Shown: positions 6,604-13,538 of the stretch, piece by piece
Layout of the letters: each line of letters starts with the position of its first letter
How positions within the stretch are numbered: position 1 is the stretch's first letter
Source of the DNA: RSA11 sp965652565
GTDB lineage: Bacteria > Actinomycetota > Thermoleophilia > Solirubrobacterales > 70-9
Reading direction: 5' to 3'
NCBI GenBank assembly: GCA_965652565.1
Contig: CBFGWL010000046.1
Location: forward strand, 1-23,720
Length of the DNA: 23,720 bases
The notes under the pieces: model-generated
Seen by the model: only the letters and a program-made list of their open reading frames with translations
The model's database searches: none
Told to the model about the DNA's origin: nothing
Made by a program: the position numbers and the translations under genes

Positions 6604-7461
6604 ATGGCAGACGAGACCAAACACCCCGACCTGACGAGCCCCGACGCGGTGCGCGCCGCGCTCGCGGGCGCCGGCTACCTCGCGGACGAGGAACTGGGCG
6701 TCGCCGCCTACCTCGCGCTCGAGCTCGGCGAGCCCCTGCTCGTCGAAGGTGAGCCCGGCGTCGGGAAGACCGCCCTCGCAAAGGCCCTCGCCAAGCTCAC
6801 CGACGCTCGCCTGATCCGCCTACAGTGCCACGAGGGCATCGACGTGCACTCGGCGCTCTACGACTGGGACTACCCGCGCCAGCTCCTGGCCGTGCGCGCG
6901 GCGGAGACGGGCGCATCCACCCGTGATCTCTTCCGCGACGAGTTCCTGCTGCGCCGCCCGCTGCTGGAGGCGATCGAGAGCGAGGGGCCCGTGGTGCTCC
7001 TGATCGACGAGATCGATCGCGCCGACGACGAGTTCGAGGCGTTCCTGCTCGAGTTGCTCTCCGACTTCCAGGTGACGATCCCCGAGCTCGGCACGGTGCG
7101 GGCTGAACGGCGCCCGGTGGTCGTCCTGACGTCGAACCGTACGCGGGAGCTACACGACGCCCTGAAGCGGCGCTGCCTCTACCACTGGATCGGCCACCCC
7201 AGCCGGAAGCGCGAGGCAGAGATCGTGCGCGCGCACCTGCCCGGCGTGGGCGACGACATCGCGGCGCGGGTGTGCGAGGCGGTCGCGCGTCTGCGCGCCG
7301 AGGAGCTCTACAAGGCTCCGGGGGTCGGCGAGACGATCGCCTGGGCGCGCGCCCTCTCCGTGCTCGACGAGCCCGCGCTCGAGCCGACGCTCGGCGTAGC
7401 GCTGAAGGTCCGCGAGGACATCGAGCGCGTCGTCGACTCGGGCGTGCTCGAGGGTGTCTGA
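6604..7461 (+). CDS. MoxR-family AAA+ ATPase (CoxD-like)
   Basis: The 285-residue protein has Walker A GEPGVGKT at residues 49-56, Walker B LLIDEID with D135-E136, a sensor-1 segment VVVLTSNRTREL and the arginine-finger region ALKRRCLYHW. MoxR-type ATPases work as chaperones with a VWA-domain partner, and here that partner is encoded next with an 8-base overlap. In carbon monoxide dehydrogenase systems the equivalent pair, CoxD and CoxE, matures the molybdenum centre of the folded enzyme; the same job for the hydroxylase encoded just downstream is inferred. The ATG at 6604 is the only suitable start; AGGG abuts it, but there is no good ribosome binding site. Confidence 0.9.
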   Translation: MADETKHPDLTSPDAVRAALAGAGYLADEELGVAAYLALELGEPLLVEGEPGVGKTALAKALAKLTDARLIRLQCHEGIDVHSALYDWDYPRQLLAVRAAETGASTRDLFRDEFLLRRPLLEAIESEGPVVLLIDEIDRADDEFEAFLLELLSDFQVTIPELGTVRAERRPVVVLTSNRTRELHDALKRRCLYHWIGHPSRKREAEIVRAHLPGVGDDIAARVCEAVARLRAEELYKAPGVGETIAWARALSVLDEPALEPTLGVALKVREDIERVVDSGVLEGV

Positions 7462-8608
7462 GCAGCCGGGCAGCGCACCGGTCCCGCCGGCGCCCGGCGT
7501 CATCGAGGCGCGCCTCGTCGATCTGGCCAGCCTGATGCGCGCGTGTGGAGCGCGCCCCGGGTCGGGCGAGCTGATCGCCGCGCACCGCGCGCTCGCCGCC
7601 GTCGACCCGTCGCGCCCCGGCGAGGCCAAGCTCGCGCTCAAGGCCGCGCTCTGCTCCTGCGCAGCCGATCGCGGGGCCTTCGAGGAGGCCTACGCCGCCT
7701 GGATGGGCAGCGCCGCGACCGATATGGACGCGCCCCTCGAGCCGCTCGGCCCGCCGCCCCGGGTGCTCGGCGTGAAGGGCGAGCGCCCCCCGCTCGCGGG
7801 CGCCGGTGAGGACGATCTGCGCCCGGCCGCGTGGTCCGATCTCGAGCTTCTCGCCCACAAGGACTTCGCCGAGTACACGGATGCTGAGCGGGCGGCCGCG
7901 CAACGCTTGATGCGCCGCATCGCGAGCCGCGGCCCGCTGCGCCGCAGCCGGCGCACACACGCCGCGCGGCGGCGCTCGCGCCGTCCGGATCCACGCGCCA
8001 CCCTGCGCGCCTCGCTGCGGCACGCCGGTGAGCCGTTCGAGCGCCGCTGGCGGACGCCGCGCCAGCGGCGGCGTCCGCTCGTGCTCGTCGTCGACGTCTC
8101 GGGCTCGATGGCCCCTTACTCGCGGATGCTGCTCCAGTACGCGCAGGCGGCGGTGGCCGCCCACGCCCGCTGTGAGGCGTTCGCGTTCGGCACCCGGCTC
8201 ACGCGGCTGACCGCCGATCTGCGGGGCCGCGACCCGGACGCCGCGCTGCGGCGCGCCAGCGCCCAGCTCAGCGACTGGTCCGGGGGCACCCGGATCGGGG
8301 CCGCCTTGGGCGCGCTCAACCGCGAACACGGCGGGCGCATCGGCCGCGGTGCGGTCGTCGTGATCCTCTCCGACGGCTGGGACCGCGGCGACCCCGAGGA
8401 GCTGCGGGTGGAGGTCGCCCGTCTGCAGCGCTGCGCGCACGCGCTGGTCTGGCTGAACCCCTTGAAGGCGAGCCGCGGTTACGAGCCCCTCACCCGCGGC
8501 ATGGTGGCCGCGCTGCCTTACGTCGACGCCTTCCTGGCGGCCAACAACCTCGCGTCGCTCGCCGAGCTCGCCGCCCTGCTCGAGGGCGGCCTTGACAGCG
8601 CCTCCTGA
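7454..8608 (+). CDS. VWA-domain protein (CoxE-like)
   Basis: The 384-residue protein has a helical N-terminal half, an Arg-rich linker (about residues 155-205: RRSRRTHAARRRSRR) and a von Willebrand A domain. The metal-ion-dependent adhesion site is complete: DVSGSM with D214, S216 and S218, then the threonine in SGGTRIG and the aspartate in LSDGWDRGD. This is the CoxE family, whose members act with a MoxR-type AAA+ protein in activation of molybdenum enzymes. The start is GTG at 7454, overlapping the ATPase gene by 8 bases, which implies translational coupling. The 3' end of the gene also carries the -35 box of the next operon's promoter (TTGACA, 8592-8597). Confidence 0.88.
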   Translation: MSEQPGSAPVPPAPGVIEARLVDLASLMRACGARPGSGELIAAHRALAAVDPSRPGEAKLALKAALCSCAADRGAFEEAYAAWMGSAATDMDAPLEPLGPPPRVLGVKGERPPLAGAGEDDLRPAAWSDLELLAHKDFAEYTDAERAAAQRLMRRIASRGPLRRSRRTHAARRRSRRPDPRATLRASLRHAGEPFERRWRTPRQRRRPLVLVVDVSGSMAPYSRMLLQYAQAAVAAHARCEAFAFGTRLTRLTADLRGRDPDAALRRASAQLSDWSGGTRIGAALGALNREHGGRIGRGAVVVILSDGWDRGDPEELRVEVARLQRCAHALVWLNPLKASRGYEPLTRGMVAALPYVDAFLAANNLASLAELAALLEGGLDSAS

Positions 8609-8619
8609 GCGGATAGGGT
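8592..8619 (+). promoter_or_regulatory. Sigma-70-type promoter for the hydroxylase structural genes
   Basis: A perfect -35 hexamer TTGACA at 8592-8597 is separated by 16 bases from TAGGGT at 8614-8619. The -35 lies inside the last codons of the VWA gene. Transcription would begin near 8626, about 40 bases before the TTG start of the FAD-subunit gene. It would allow the structural genes to be expressed apart from the upstream maturation pair. It is the best -35/-10 pair that I see in the window. Confidence 0.6.
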
Positions 8620-8621
8620 GC

Positions 8622-8636
8622 AGTGGTCAGGCCACT
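8622..8636. promoter_or_regulatory. FadR/PdhR-type operator candidate over the transcription start
   Basis: AGTGGTCAGGCCACT is a 15-base near-palindrome with a single mismatched pair. Its core TGGTCAGGCCA differs by one base from the TGGT-N3-ACCA pattern bound by FadR/PdhR/LldR-type GntR regulators. It begins 2 bases after the -10 and covers the predicted start, where a bound repressor would block transcription. The second arm is followed by another CCACTT (8640-8645). The GntR/FCD protein encoded at 12754-13500 is the obvious candidate ligand. Confidence 0.5.
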
Positions 8637-8666
8637 TGGCCACTTCGAACGCGGAGGAGGAAGACC

Positions 8667-9494
8667 TTGGTTGCGGACTACGTGCTGGCGAGCACGCCCG
8701 AGGAGGCAGCGGAGCTGCTCGCCGCCGACCCTGCCGCGATCGTCATGGGCGGCGGGACCACCGTCGTACCGCGGGCGACGCACGGCAAGCTCAACGGGCA
8801 GCGAGTCGTCGGGCTCGCTCGCGCCGGCCTGAGCGGGATTCAGGAGGAGAACGGCCTGCGCATCGGCGCGATGACGCCGCTGCGCGAGGTGGCGACGCTC
8901 GAGCGGCCGGCCGCGCTCGCCGCGGCGGCACGCGAGGTGGGCGGCGCGACGCTGCGCCACCAGGCCACCGTCGGCGGGAACGTGCTCTGCGAGCGCCCCT
9001 ACGGCGATCTGGCCCCGGTGCTGCTCGCGCTCGACGCCGAGCTCGAGTTGCTGGGCAAGGGCGGCGCCCACCGGGTGCCCCTCGCCGAGGCGCTCGCTGC
9101 CGATCGCCCGGTGCCCGCCGGCGAGATCCTCACGGCGGTGATCGTGCCGCCGGCGGAGGGCGCGGTGAGCTTCGCGCGCTGCGCGCGGCTGGAGGCGAAC
9201 GCCCCGCCGATCGTGACGGTGGCGGCGCGGGTGCGGCGCGAGGGCGAGAACGTCGCCGAGGCCCGCGTGGCCGTCAGCGCGGTCGAGCCCCGCGCGGTGC
9301 GCGTGAGCGCCGCGGAGGAGGCGCTCACGGGCACGGACGGCGGTCAAGACGCGATCGCCGCCGCCGCCACCGCGGCGACGGAGGCGCTCAACCCGGTCGA
9401 TGACGCGGCCGCGAGCGCCTGGTACCGCGCCCGGATGACTGAGCTTTACGTACGACGCGCGCTTTCCGAAGCGCTGGAAGGAGGGAGAGGATGA
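8667..9494 (+). CDS. Molybdenum hydroxylase FAD-binding (medium) subunit
   Basis: The 275-residue product is the FAD subunit of a xanthine-dehydrogenase/CO-dehydrogenase-type hydroxylase. It carries electrons from the iron-sulfur subunit to the acceptor. FAD-binding motifs are GGGTT at residues 28-32 and TVGGN at 101-105, and the C-terminal CODH-medium-type domain follows (about 170-270). The start is taken as TTG at 8667 because GGAGGAGG lies 6 bases or so upstream and the product then begins ADYVLASTPEEAAELL as in homologues; no ATG or GTG fits better. It overlaps the next gene by ATGA (9491-9494). The order medium, small, large is that of the coxMSL type. Confidence 0.9.
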   Translation: MVADYVLASTPEEAAELLAADPAAIVMGGGTTVVPRATHGKLNGQRVVGLARAGLSGIQEENGLRIGAMTPLREVATLERPAALAAAAREVGGATLRHQATVGGNVLCERPYGDLAPVLLALDAELELLGKGGAHRVPLAEALAADRPVPAGEILTAVIVPPAEGAVSFARCARLEANAPPIVTVAARVRREGENVAEARVAVSAVEPRAVRVSAAEEALTGTDGGQDAIAAAATAATEALNPVDDAAASAWYRARMTELYVRRALSEALEGGRG

Positions 9495-9982
9495 CCCCGC
9501 GAGCGATCAGCTTCGAGCTGAACGGCGAGCCCGTGACCACGCTCGCCGAGCCGCTCGAGACGCTGCAGGCGGTCGTGCACGATCGCCTGGGGCTGACCGG
9601 CACCAAGGCCGGTTGCCGGCAGGGCGGATGCGGCAGCTGCACGGTGCAGCTCGACGGCGAACCGGCGCTCGCGTGCCTGGTGCCGGTCGAGCACGTCGAG
9701 GGGCGCTCGGTGCGCACCATCGAGGGGCTCACCCCACCGAATGACCTGAGCCCGCTCCAGGCGGCCTTCCACGAGGGCTTCGCCACCCAGTGCGGGTTCT
9801 GCTCCCCCGGGATGATCACCGCGGCGAGCGCGCTGCTGGAGCGCAACCCCGATCCGACCCGCGAGGAGATCGCGGAGGCGCTCTCAAACAACATCTGCCG
9901 GTGCACCGGCATCGAGCCGATCATCGAGGCGGTCCAGAACGCGGCCGCCCGGATGCGTGAGCTGGAGGAGGCCGCAGCATGA
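9491..9982 (+). CDS. Molybdenum hydroxylase [2Fe-2S] (small) subunit
   Basis: The 163-residue protein binds two [2Fe-2S] clusters. The plant-ferredoxin-type cluster uses C42, C47, C50 and C62 (GCRQGGCGSC...LAC) and the second, alpha-helical cluster uses C101, C104, C136 and C138 (QCGFC...CRC). These pass electrons from the molybdenum site to FAD. The length is that of the family. ATG at 9491 overlaps the previous stop, with GGAGGGAG a few bases upstream. Its own stop overlaps the next start as ATGA (9979-9982), so the subunits are translationally coupled. Confidence 0.94.
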   Translation: MTPRAISFELNGEPVTTLAEPLETLQAVVHDRLGLTGTKAGCRQGGCGSCTVQLDGEPALACLVPVEHVEGRSVRTIEGLTPPNDLSPLQAAFHEGFATQCGFCSPGMITAASALLERNPDPTREEIAEALSNNICRCTGIEPIIEAVQNAAARMRELEEAAA

Positions 9983-11325
9983 CTACCCAGGCCAAGCCGT
10001 TCGACGTGATCGGCCGCTCGCAGGAGCGCCAGGAGGCGCGCGGCCACGTCACCGGCGACACGATCTACATCGACGACCTGAAGTTCCCGCGGATGGCCCA
10101 TATGAAGGCCGTGCGCAGCCCGGTGCCGCATGCGCGTATCCGCGGCATCGACTTCTCGGAGGCCGAGCAGGTCCCCGGGTACATCGGGCACCTCACCCAC
10201 GAGGACGTCCCGAAGAACACGTACACGATCCTCTGCCTGATCGGAGTCGAGCCCGACGAGGAAAAGGTCCTCGCCGAGGATCGAGTGCGCTACGTGGGCG
10301 AGCCGATCGCGGTGGTCATCGCTGAGACCGAGACGGCGGCGTTCGAGGCGGCGAGCAAGGTGAAGCTCGACCTCGAGGAGCTGCCGGCCGTCTTCGACGT
10401 CGAGGAGGCCCTCAAGCCCGACGCGCCCGTCGTTACCCACTGGGGCACGAACTACTTCGTGTACGAGGGGCACCACTGCCGGCGCGTCCGCTACGGCGAC
10501 GCGGAGGCGGCGCGGGAGCAGGCCGACCACGTGATCACCGGGCGCTACCAGATGAGCCCGATCGAGCACGCGCCCGTCGAGACCACCGGTTGCATCGCGA
10601 AGCCCGAGGCCGACGGACGGGTCACGGTCTACACGAACACCCAGGCGATCTTCTTCACCCTGGACAACACCGCGATCATCCTGCAGATGCCGCCGCAGAA
10701 CCTGCGCTTCGTCGGCGGCACCGTGGGCGGTGGCTTCGGCGGCAAGGTCGACGTGATGACCGAGCCCCTGGCGACGCTCGGGGCGATGAAGTTCGGGCGG
10801 CCGATCCGCTACGTGTACACGCGCGAGGAGGAGATGCAGGTCTCCTCGACGCGCAGCGCCAACCGGATCTACATCACCGACGGGGTCAACTCCGACGGCC
10901 AGATCGTCTCGCGCGAGGTGATCACCTACGAGGACTGCGGCGCATACAGCCGCCACACCCCGTACGGCGTCACCAAGCACGCGGCGAACGCGTCGGGCCC
11001 GTACACGATCCCGAACGTGTCGATCGACGTGCACTGCGTGTACACGAACCGGCCGCCGTCGAGCGCGATGCGGGGCTTCGGGGTAACCGAGGCGTCGTTC
11101 GCGATCGAGATGCAGATGGACAAGATCGCGCGCCAGCTCGAGATCGACCCCTGGGAGCTGCGGCTGCGCAACGCGTACCGCAACGGGGACGAGCGCCCGT
11201 ACCGCAAGACCACGCAGGACGCGACGCTCGTCGAGACCATCCAGGCGGCCGCCGAGATGGTCGGCGTGGAGCTCTCCGCCGAGCTTCGCGCAATGTCGTC
11301 CAACGACCGCGAGGAGGCGAACTGA
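9979..11325 (+). CDS. Molybdenum hydroxylase molybdopterin subunit, N-terminal half (split large subunit)
   Basis: The 448 residues cover the a/b hammerhead domain (about 15-130) and the first molybdopterin-binding domain. Recognisable sites are Q222 (NTQ, like Gln767 of bovine xanthine oxidase), GGGFGGK ending before V257, and RGFG with F367. V257 stands where xanthine oxidase has the substrate-binding Glu802, and K333 where it has Arg880; valine at the first position is the aldehyde-oxidase state. The AYxCSFR loop of true CO dehydrogenase is absent. The protein stops just before the linker to the second molybdopterin domain, which is encoded by the next gene. The two together would make about 784 residues, a normal large-subunit size. 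Substrate unknown; ordinary xanthine oxidation seems unlikely. Confidence 0.92.
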   Translation: MTTQAKPFDVIGRSQERQEARGHVTGDTIYIDDLKFPRMAHMKAVRSPVPHARIRGIDFSEAEQVPGYIGHLTHEDVPKNTYTILCLIGVEPDEEKVLAEDRVRYVGEPIAVVIAETETAAFEAASKVKLDLEELPAVFDVEEALKPDAPVVTHWGTNYFVYEGHHCRRVRYGDAEAAREQADHVITGRYQMSPIEHAPVETTGCIAKPEADGRVTVYTNTQAIFFTLDNTAIILQMPPQNLRFVGGTVGGGFGGKVDVMTEPLATLGAMKFGRPIRYVYTREEEMQVSSTRSANRIYITDGVNSDGQIVSREVITYEDCGAYSRHTPYGVTKHAANASGPYTIPNVSIDVHCVYTNRPPSSAMRGFGVTEASFAIEMQMDKIARQLEIDPWELRLRNAYRNGDERPYRKTTQDATLVETIQAAAEMVGVELSAELRAMSSNDREEAN

Positions 11326-12335
11326 TGGCCCTGCTGCGCGGCCGCGGCATCGCGGCAGTGAACTACCCGACGGGCATGAACCTCGGCGGTGATCCGAGCC
11401 AGGCCCTGATCCACTCGACGCCCACGGGCGCATTCATGATCACCCTCTCGAGCGTCGATCTCGGCCAGGGCCTGCGCACGGTGATGCAGCAGATCGGCGC
11501 GGAGGCGCTGGGCGTTCCGTTCGAGACCGTCCACGTCGACACGGCCGACTCCGACACCGGTCCGCATTGCATGGGCACCTTCGCGAGCCGCGCGACCCAC
11601 CGGGTCGGCAACGCGATCATCAACGCCGCGAACGAGGCGAAGGAGGCGCTCTTCGAGGTTGCCGCCGAGGAACTCGAGGCGGCCCCCGAGGACCTCGAGA
11701 CGGACGGCGAGGGCAACGTGCGCGTGAAGGGCGTGCCCGACCGCTCCATGGCGATCACGGACATCGCGCTCGCCGCGCACTTCAAGCACGGCCGCACGAT
11801 CTCCGGACGCGGGATGTACATCAAGCCGAAGAGCGACGTCGATCCCGAGACGGGCGCGATGGACCCCGACTCGACCGAGGCTCACGCGTGCACCATCGCC
11901 GAGGTCGAGGTGGACACCGAGACGGGGCACGTGCGGGTGCTGAGCCTGCGTAGCGCCTACGAGATCGGTCGCGCGCTCAACCCGGCGCTCGTCGAGGGCC
12001 AGATCCACGGCGGCGCCTGGATGGGGATGTCCCACGCGCTGTACGAGACGACCGCGCCGTACTACCCGGAGATCGACCACTCGCCCGGCGATTTCACTCA
12101 CTACCTGATGCCGGGCGCGGCCGAGCTCCCCGAGATCGAATCGCGGATCCTGGAGATCCCGTCGGCCAACGGCCCGTACGGGATGAAGGGCGTGGGCGAG
12201 ATGACCGCCAACTCGCCGATCCCGGCGATCGCGAACGCGATCACGGACGCGATCGGCGTGCAGATCACGGAGCTCCCGATCACGCCCGAGAAGGTCCTGC
12301 GGGCGCTCGAGGAGCGGGAAGCGCAGGAGGCATGA
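11325..12335 (+). CDS. Molybdenum hydroxylase molybdopterin subunit, C-terminal half (split large subunit)
   Basis: The 336 residues form the second molybdopterin-binding domain. They begin at RGRGIA, include DLGQGLRTVMQQIG for cofactor contacts, GTFASRATHRVG, and end with KGVGEMTANSPIPAIANAI, whose E292 corresponds to the catalytic base Glu1261 of bovine xanthine oxidase. The active site must therefore form between this chain and the preceding one. The start ATG at 11325 shares one base with the previous stop (TGATG) and has GAGGAGG 7 bases upstream. That argues for a genuine gene boundary rather than a frameshift. Split large subunits are known, for example in the nicotinate dehydrogenase of Eubacterium barkeri. 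Confidence 0.92.
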   Translation: MALLRGRGIAAVNYPTGMNLGGDPSQALIHSTPTGAFMITLSSVDLGQGLRTVMQQIGAEALGVPFETVHVDTADSDTGPHCMGTFASRATHRVGNAIINAANEAKEALFEVAAEELEAAPEDLETDGEGNVRVKGVPDRSMAITDIALAAHFKHGRTISGRGMYIKPKSDVDPETGAMDPDSTEAHACTIAEVEVDTETGHVRVLSLRSAYEIGRALNPALVEGQIHGGAWMGMSHALYETTAPYYPEIDHSPGDFTHYLMPGAAELPEIESRILEIPSANGPYGMKGVGEMTANSPIPAIANAITDAIGVQITELPITPEKVLRALEEREAQEA

Positions 12336-12730
12336 TGAGCCGCAAGTCGCCGTTCGGCACCTTCAACGGTGTCGACACCTACGAGTTCGCGCCCGGCGTG
12401 CACATCCACGCCGTGGGCGGCGAGCAGGTGCTGATCTGCCGGGCCACCTACGAGCCCGGCAAGACGGTCAAGCGCCACAGCCACGAGCACACGGAGCAGG
12501 TCATGGTGATCCTCGACGGCGAGGTGACGATGACCGTGGAGGACGAGACGAAGACGCTGCGCGCGGGCGACACGGTGGTCGTCAACCGCGGTTTGGAGCA
12601 CGAGCTCTACTCCGAAAAGGGCTGCACCTTCATCGAGGCGCTCGCGCCCGTGCCGCTCGATCACGTCCCGGATCCCGAGCGCGACCTCGTGCTCGGGCCC
12701 GACGGGGGCGCGACCCACGTCGAGGCGTAA
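12335..12730 (+). CDS. Single-domain cupin protein
   Basis: The product of about 131 residues is a small cupin. Motif 1 is KRHSHEHTEQVMVILDGE, giving two His and a Glu metal ligand, and motif 2 is GDTVVVNRGLEHE with the fourth His. Such proteins bind a divalent metal and may be isomerases, dioxygenases or ligand-binding proteins. It follows the hydroxylase subunits with a TGATG overlap, so it probably acts on the same substrate or product, or assists the pathway. The ATG at 12335 is preferred because GGAGG lies 4 bases upstream; the ATG at 12332, also in frame, would leave a 1-base gap. The chemical role cannot be read from sequence. Confidence 0.88.
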   Translation: MSRKSPFGTFNGVDTYEFAPGVHIHAVGGEQVLICRATYEPGKTVKRHSHEHTEQVMVILDGEVTMTVEDETKTLRAGDTVVVNRGLEHELYSEKGCTFIEALAPVPLDHVPDPERDLVLGPDGGATHVEA

Positions 12731-12733
12731 TCT
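12728..12733 (+). promoter_or_regulatory. -10-like element before the GntR regulator gene
   Basis: TAATCT at 12728-12733 overlaps the stop codon of the cupin gene and lies 20 bases before the regulator's ATG. It could give the regulator its own transcript in addition to read-through. No convincing -35 is visible. Confidence 0.3.
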
Positions 12734-12753
12734 GCGGGAGCACGACCGGGACC

Positions 12754-13500
12754 ATGCAGGGCCGAGCGGGGGAATCGACGGACGGCGGCTTCGCGCCGCT
12801 GGCGCGCCGTGGGTTCACCACGGACACCGTCAGCGCGATCAAGGGGATGATCCTGGACGGGCGCCTGCGCCCGGGCGATCAGCTCCCCTCCGAGCGCGCC
12901 CTGAGCGAGGCCCTCGGCGTGAGCCGGCCAACGGTGCGGGAGGCAATCCGCTCGCTGCAGGCGATGAATATCGTCGAGACGCGGCACGGCGCCGGGACTT
13001 TCGTCTCGTCGCTGTCCGTGGAGGAGCTCCTGCGGCCCCTGCAGTTCGCGCTGGCGCTGTCGGACTTCGCGATGGAGCACCTCTTCGAGGTTCGGCTGAT
13101 GCTCGAACCCGGGGCCGCCGAGCTCGCGGCCGAGCGGGCGAGCGACGACGAGATCGAGGAGCTGCGCGAGTGCGCGCGGCGGGGCGGCGCCGACGGCCTG
13201 GAGCCCGATGAGCTCGCCGCGCTCGACATCGAGCTGCACGAGCGCATCGCCGCGGCGGCGCACAACCCGTTGCTCGAGCGCCTGCTCGCCAGCATCTCCG
13301 AGCTCGCCGAGGAGAGCCGCGCGTTCACCGTGCGGCTCCCCGGCGTCGCCGGCAAGACGGTGAGCGAGCACGACGAGATCGTGGCGGCGATCGCTGCACG
13401 TGACCCGGGTCGCGCCCGGTACGCGATGACCGCGCACATCGCGCGTATCAGCGAGGCGGCGGTGGAGTACCGGCGCAGCACCCACGTGAGCAAGGCATAA
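12754..13500 (+). CDS. GntR-family transcriptional regulator, FadR/FCD type
   Basis: The 248-residue protein has an N-terminal winged helix-turn-helix (about residues 20-85: LRPGDQLPSERALSEALG, SRPTVREAIRSLQ, HGAGTFV) and a C-terminal all-helical FCD effector domain (about 105-235). The metal or ligand residues of the FCD domain are present: D158, H162 (DIELHE), H206 and H228. These proteins normally repress catabolic operons and release DNA when they bind a small carboxylate. The gene sits 23 bases after the cupin gene and 38 before the FAH-fold gene, so it most likely controls this island. The candidate operator is at 8622-8636. Confidence 0.92.
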   Translation: MQGRAGESTDGGFAPLARRGFTTDTVSAIKGMILDGRLRPGDQLPSERALSEALGVSRPTVREAIRSLQAMNIVETRHGAGTFVSSLSVEELLRPLQFALALSDFAMEHLFEVRLMLEPGAAELAAERASDDEIEELRECARRGGADGLEPDELAALDIELHERIAAAAHNPLLERLLASISELAEESRAFTVRLPGVAGKTVSEHDEIVAAIAARDPGRARYAMTAHIARISEAAVEYRRSTHVSKA

Positions 13501-13510
13501 CACCGGGCCA

Positions 13511-13518
13511 CACCGGTG
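13511..13518. promoter_or_regulatory. CACCGGTG palindrome and ribosome binding site ahead of the FAH-fold gene
   Basis: CACCGGTG at 13511-13518 is a perfect palindrome within a GGCCACACCGGTGG context in the 38-base gap. It may be a weak second regulator site. AAAGGAAGG at 13529-13537 lies just before the ATG at 13539 and fixes the start. Confidence 0.3.
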
Positions 13519-13538
13519 GATTGGACGGAAAGGAAGGC

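Noticed and set aside
11310..11330. Frameshift breaking a single molybdopterin subunit gene
   Set aside because: The junction has a strong ribosome binding site (GAGGAGG) at the right distance from ATG, a TGATG overlap, and falls at the domain boundary, as in known split enzymes. A sequencing frameshift is not excluded but is less likely.
9388..11433. Long open frame of 681 codons on the minus strand
   Set aside because: It is antisense to the clearly coding FAD, iron-sulfur and molybdopterin subunit genes; its translation is low-complexity Arg/Ala/Gly/His-rich with no family motif, the usual result of very high third-position GC.
8667..12335. Aerobic carbon monoxide dehydrogenase (CoxMSL)
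   Set aside because: Gene order and the AAA+/VWA pair resemble cox operons, but the large subunit lacks the AYxCSFR loop of form I enzymes and has RGFG as in the xanthine dehydrogenase/aldehyde oxidase group.
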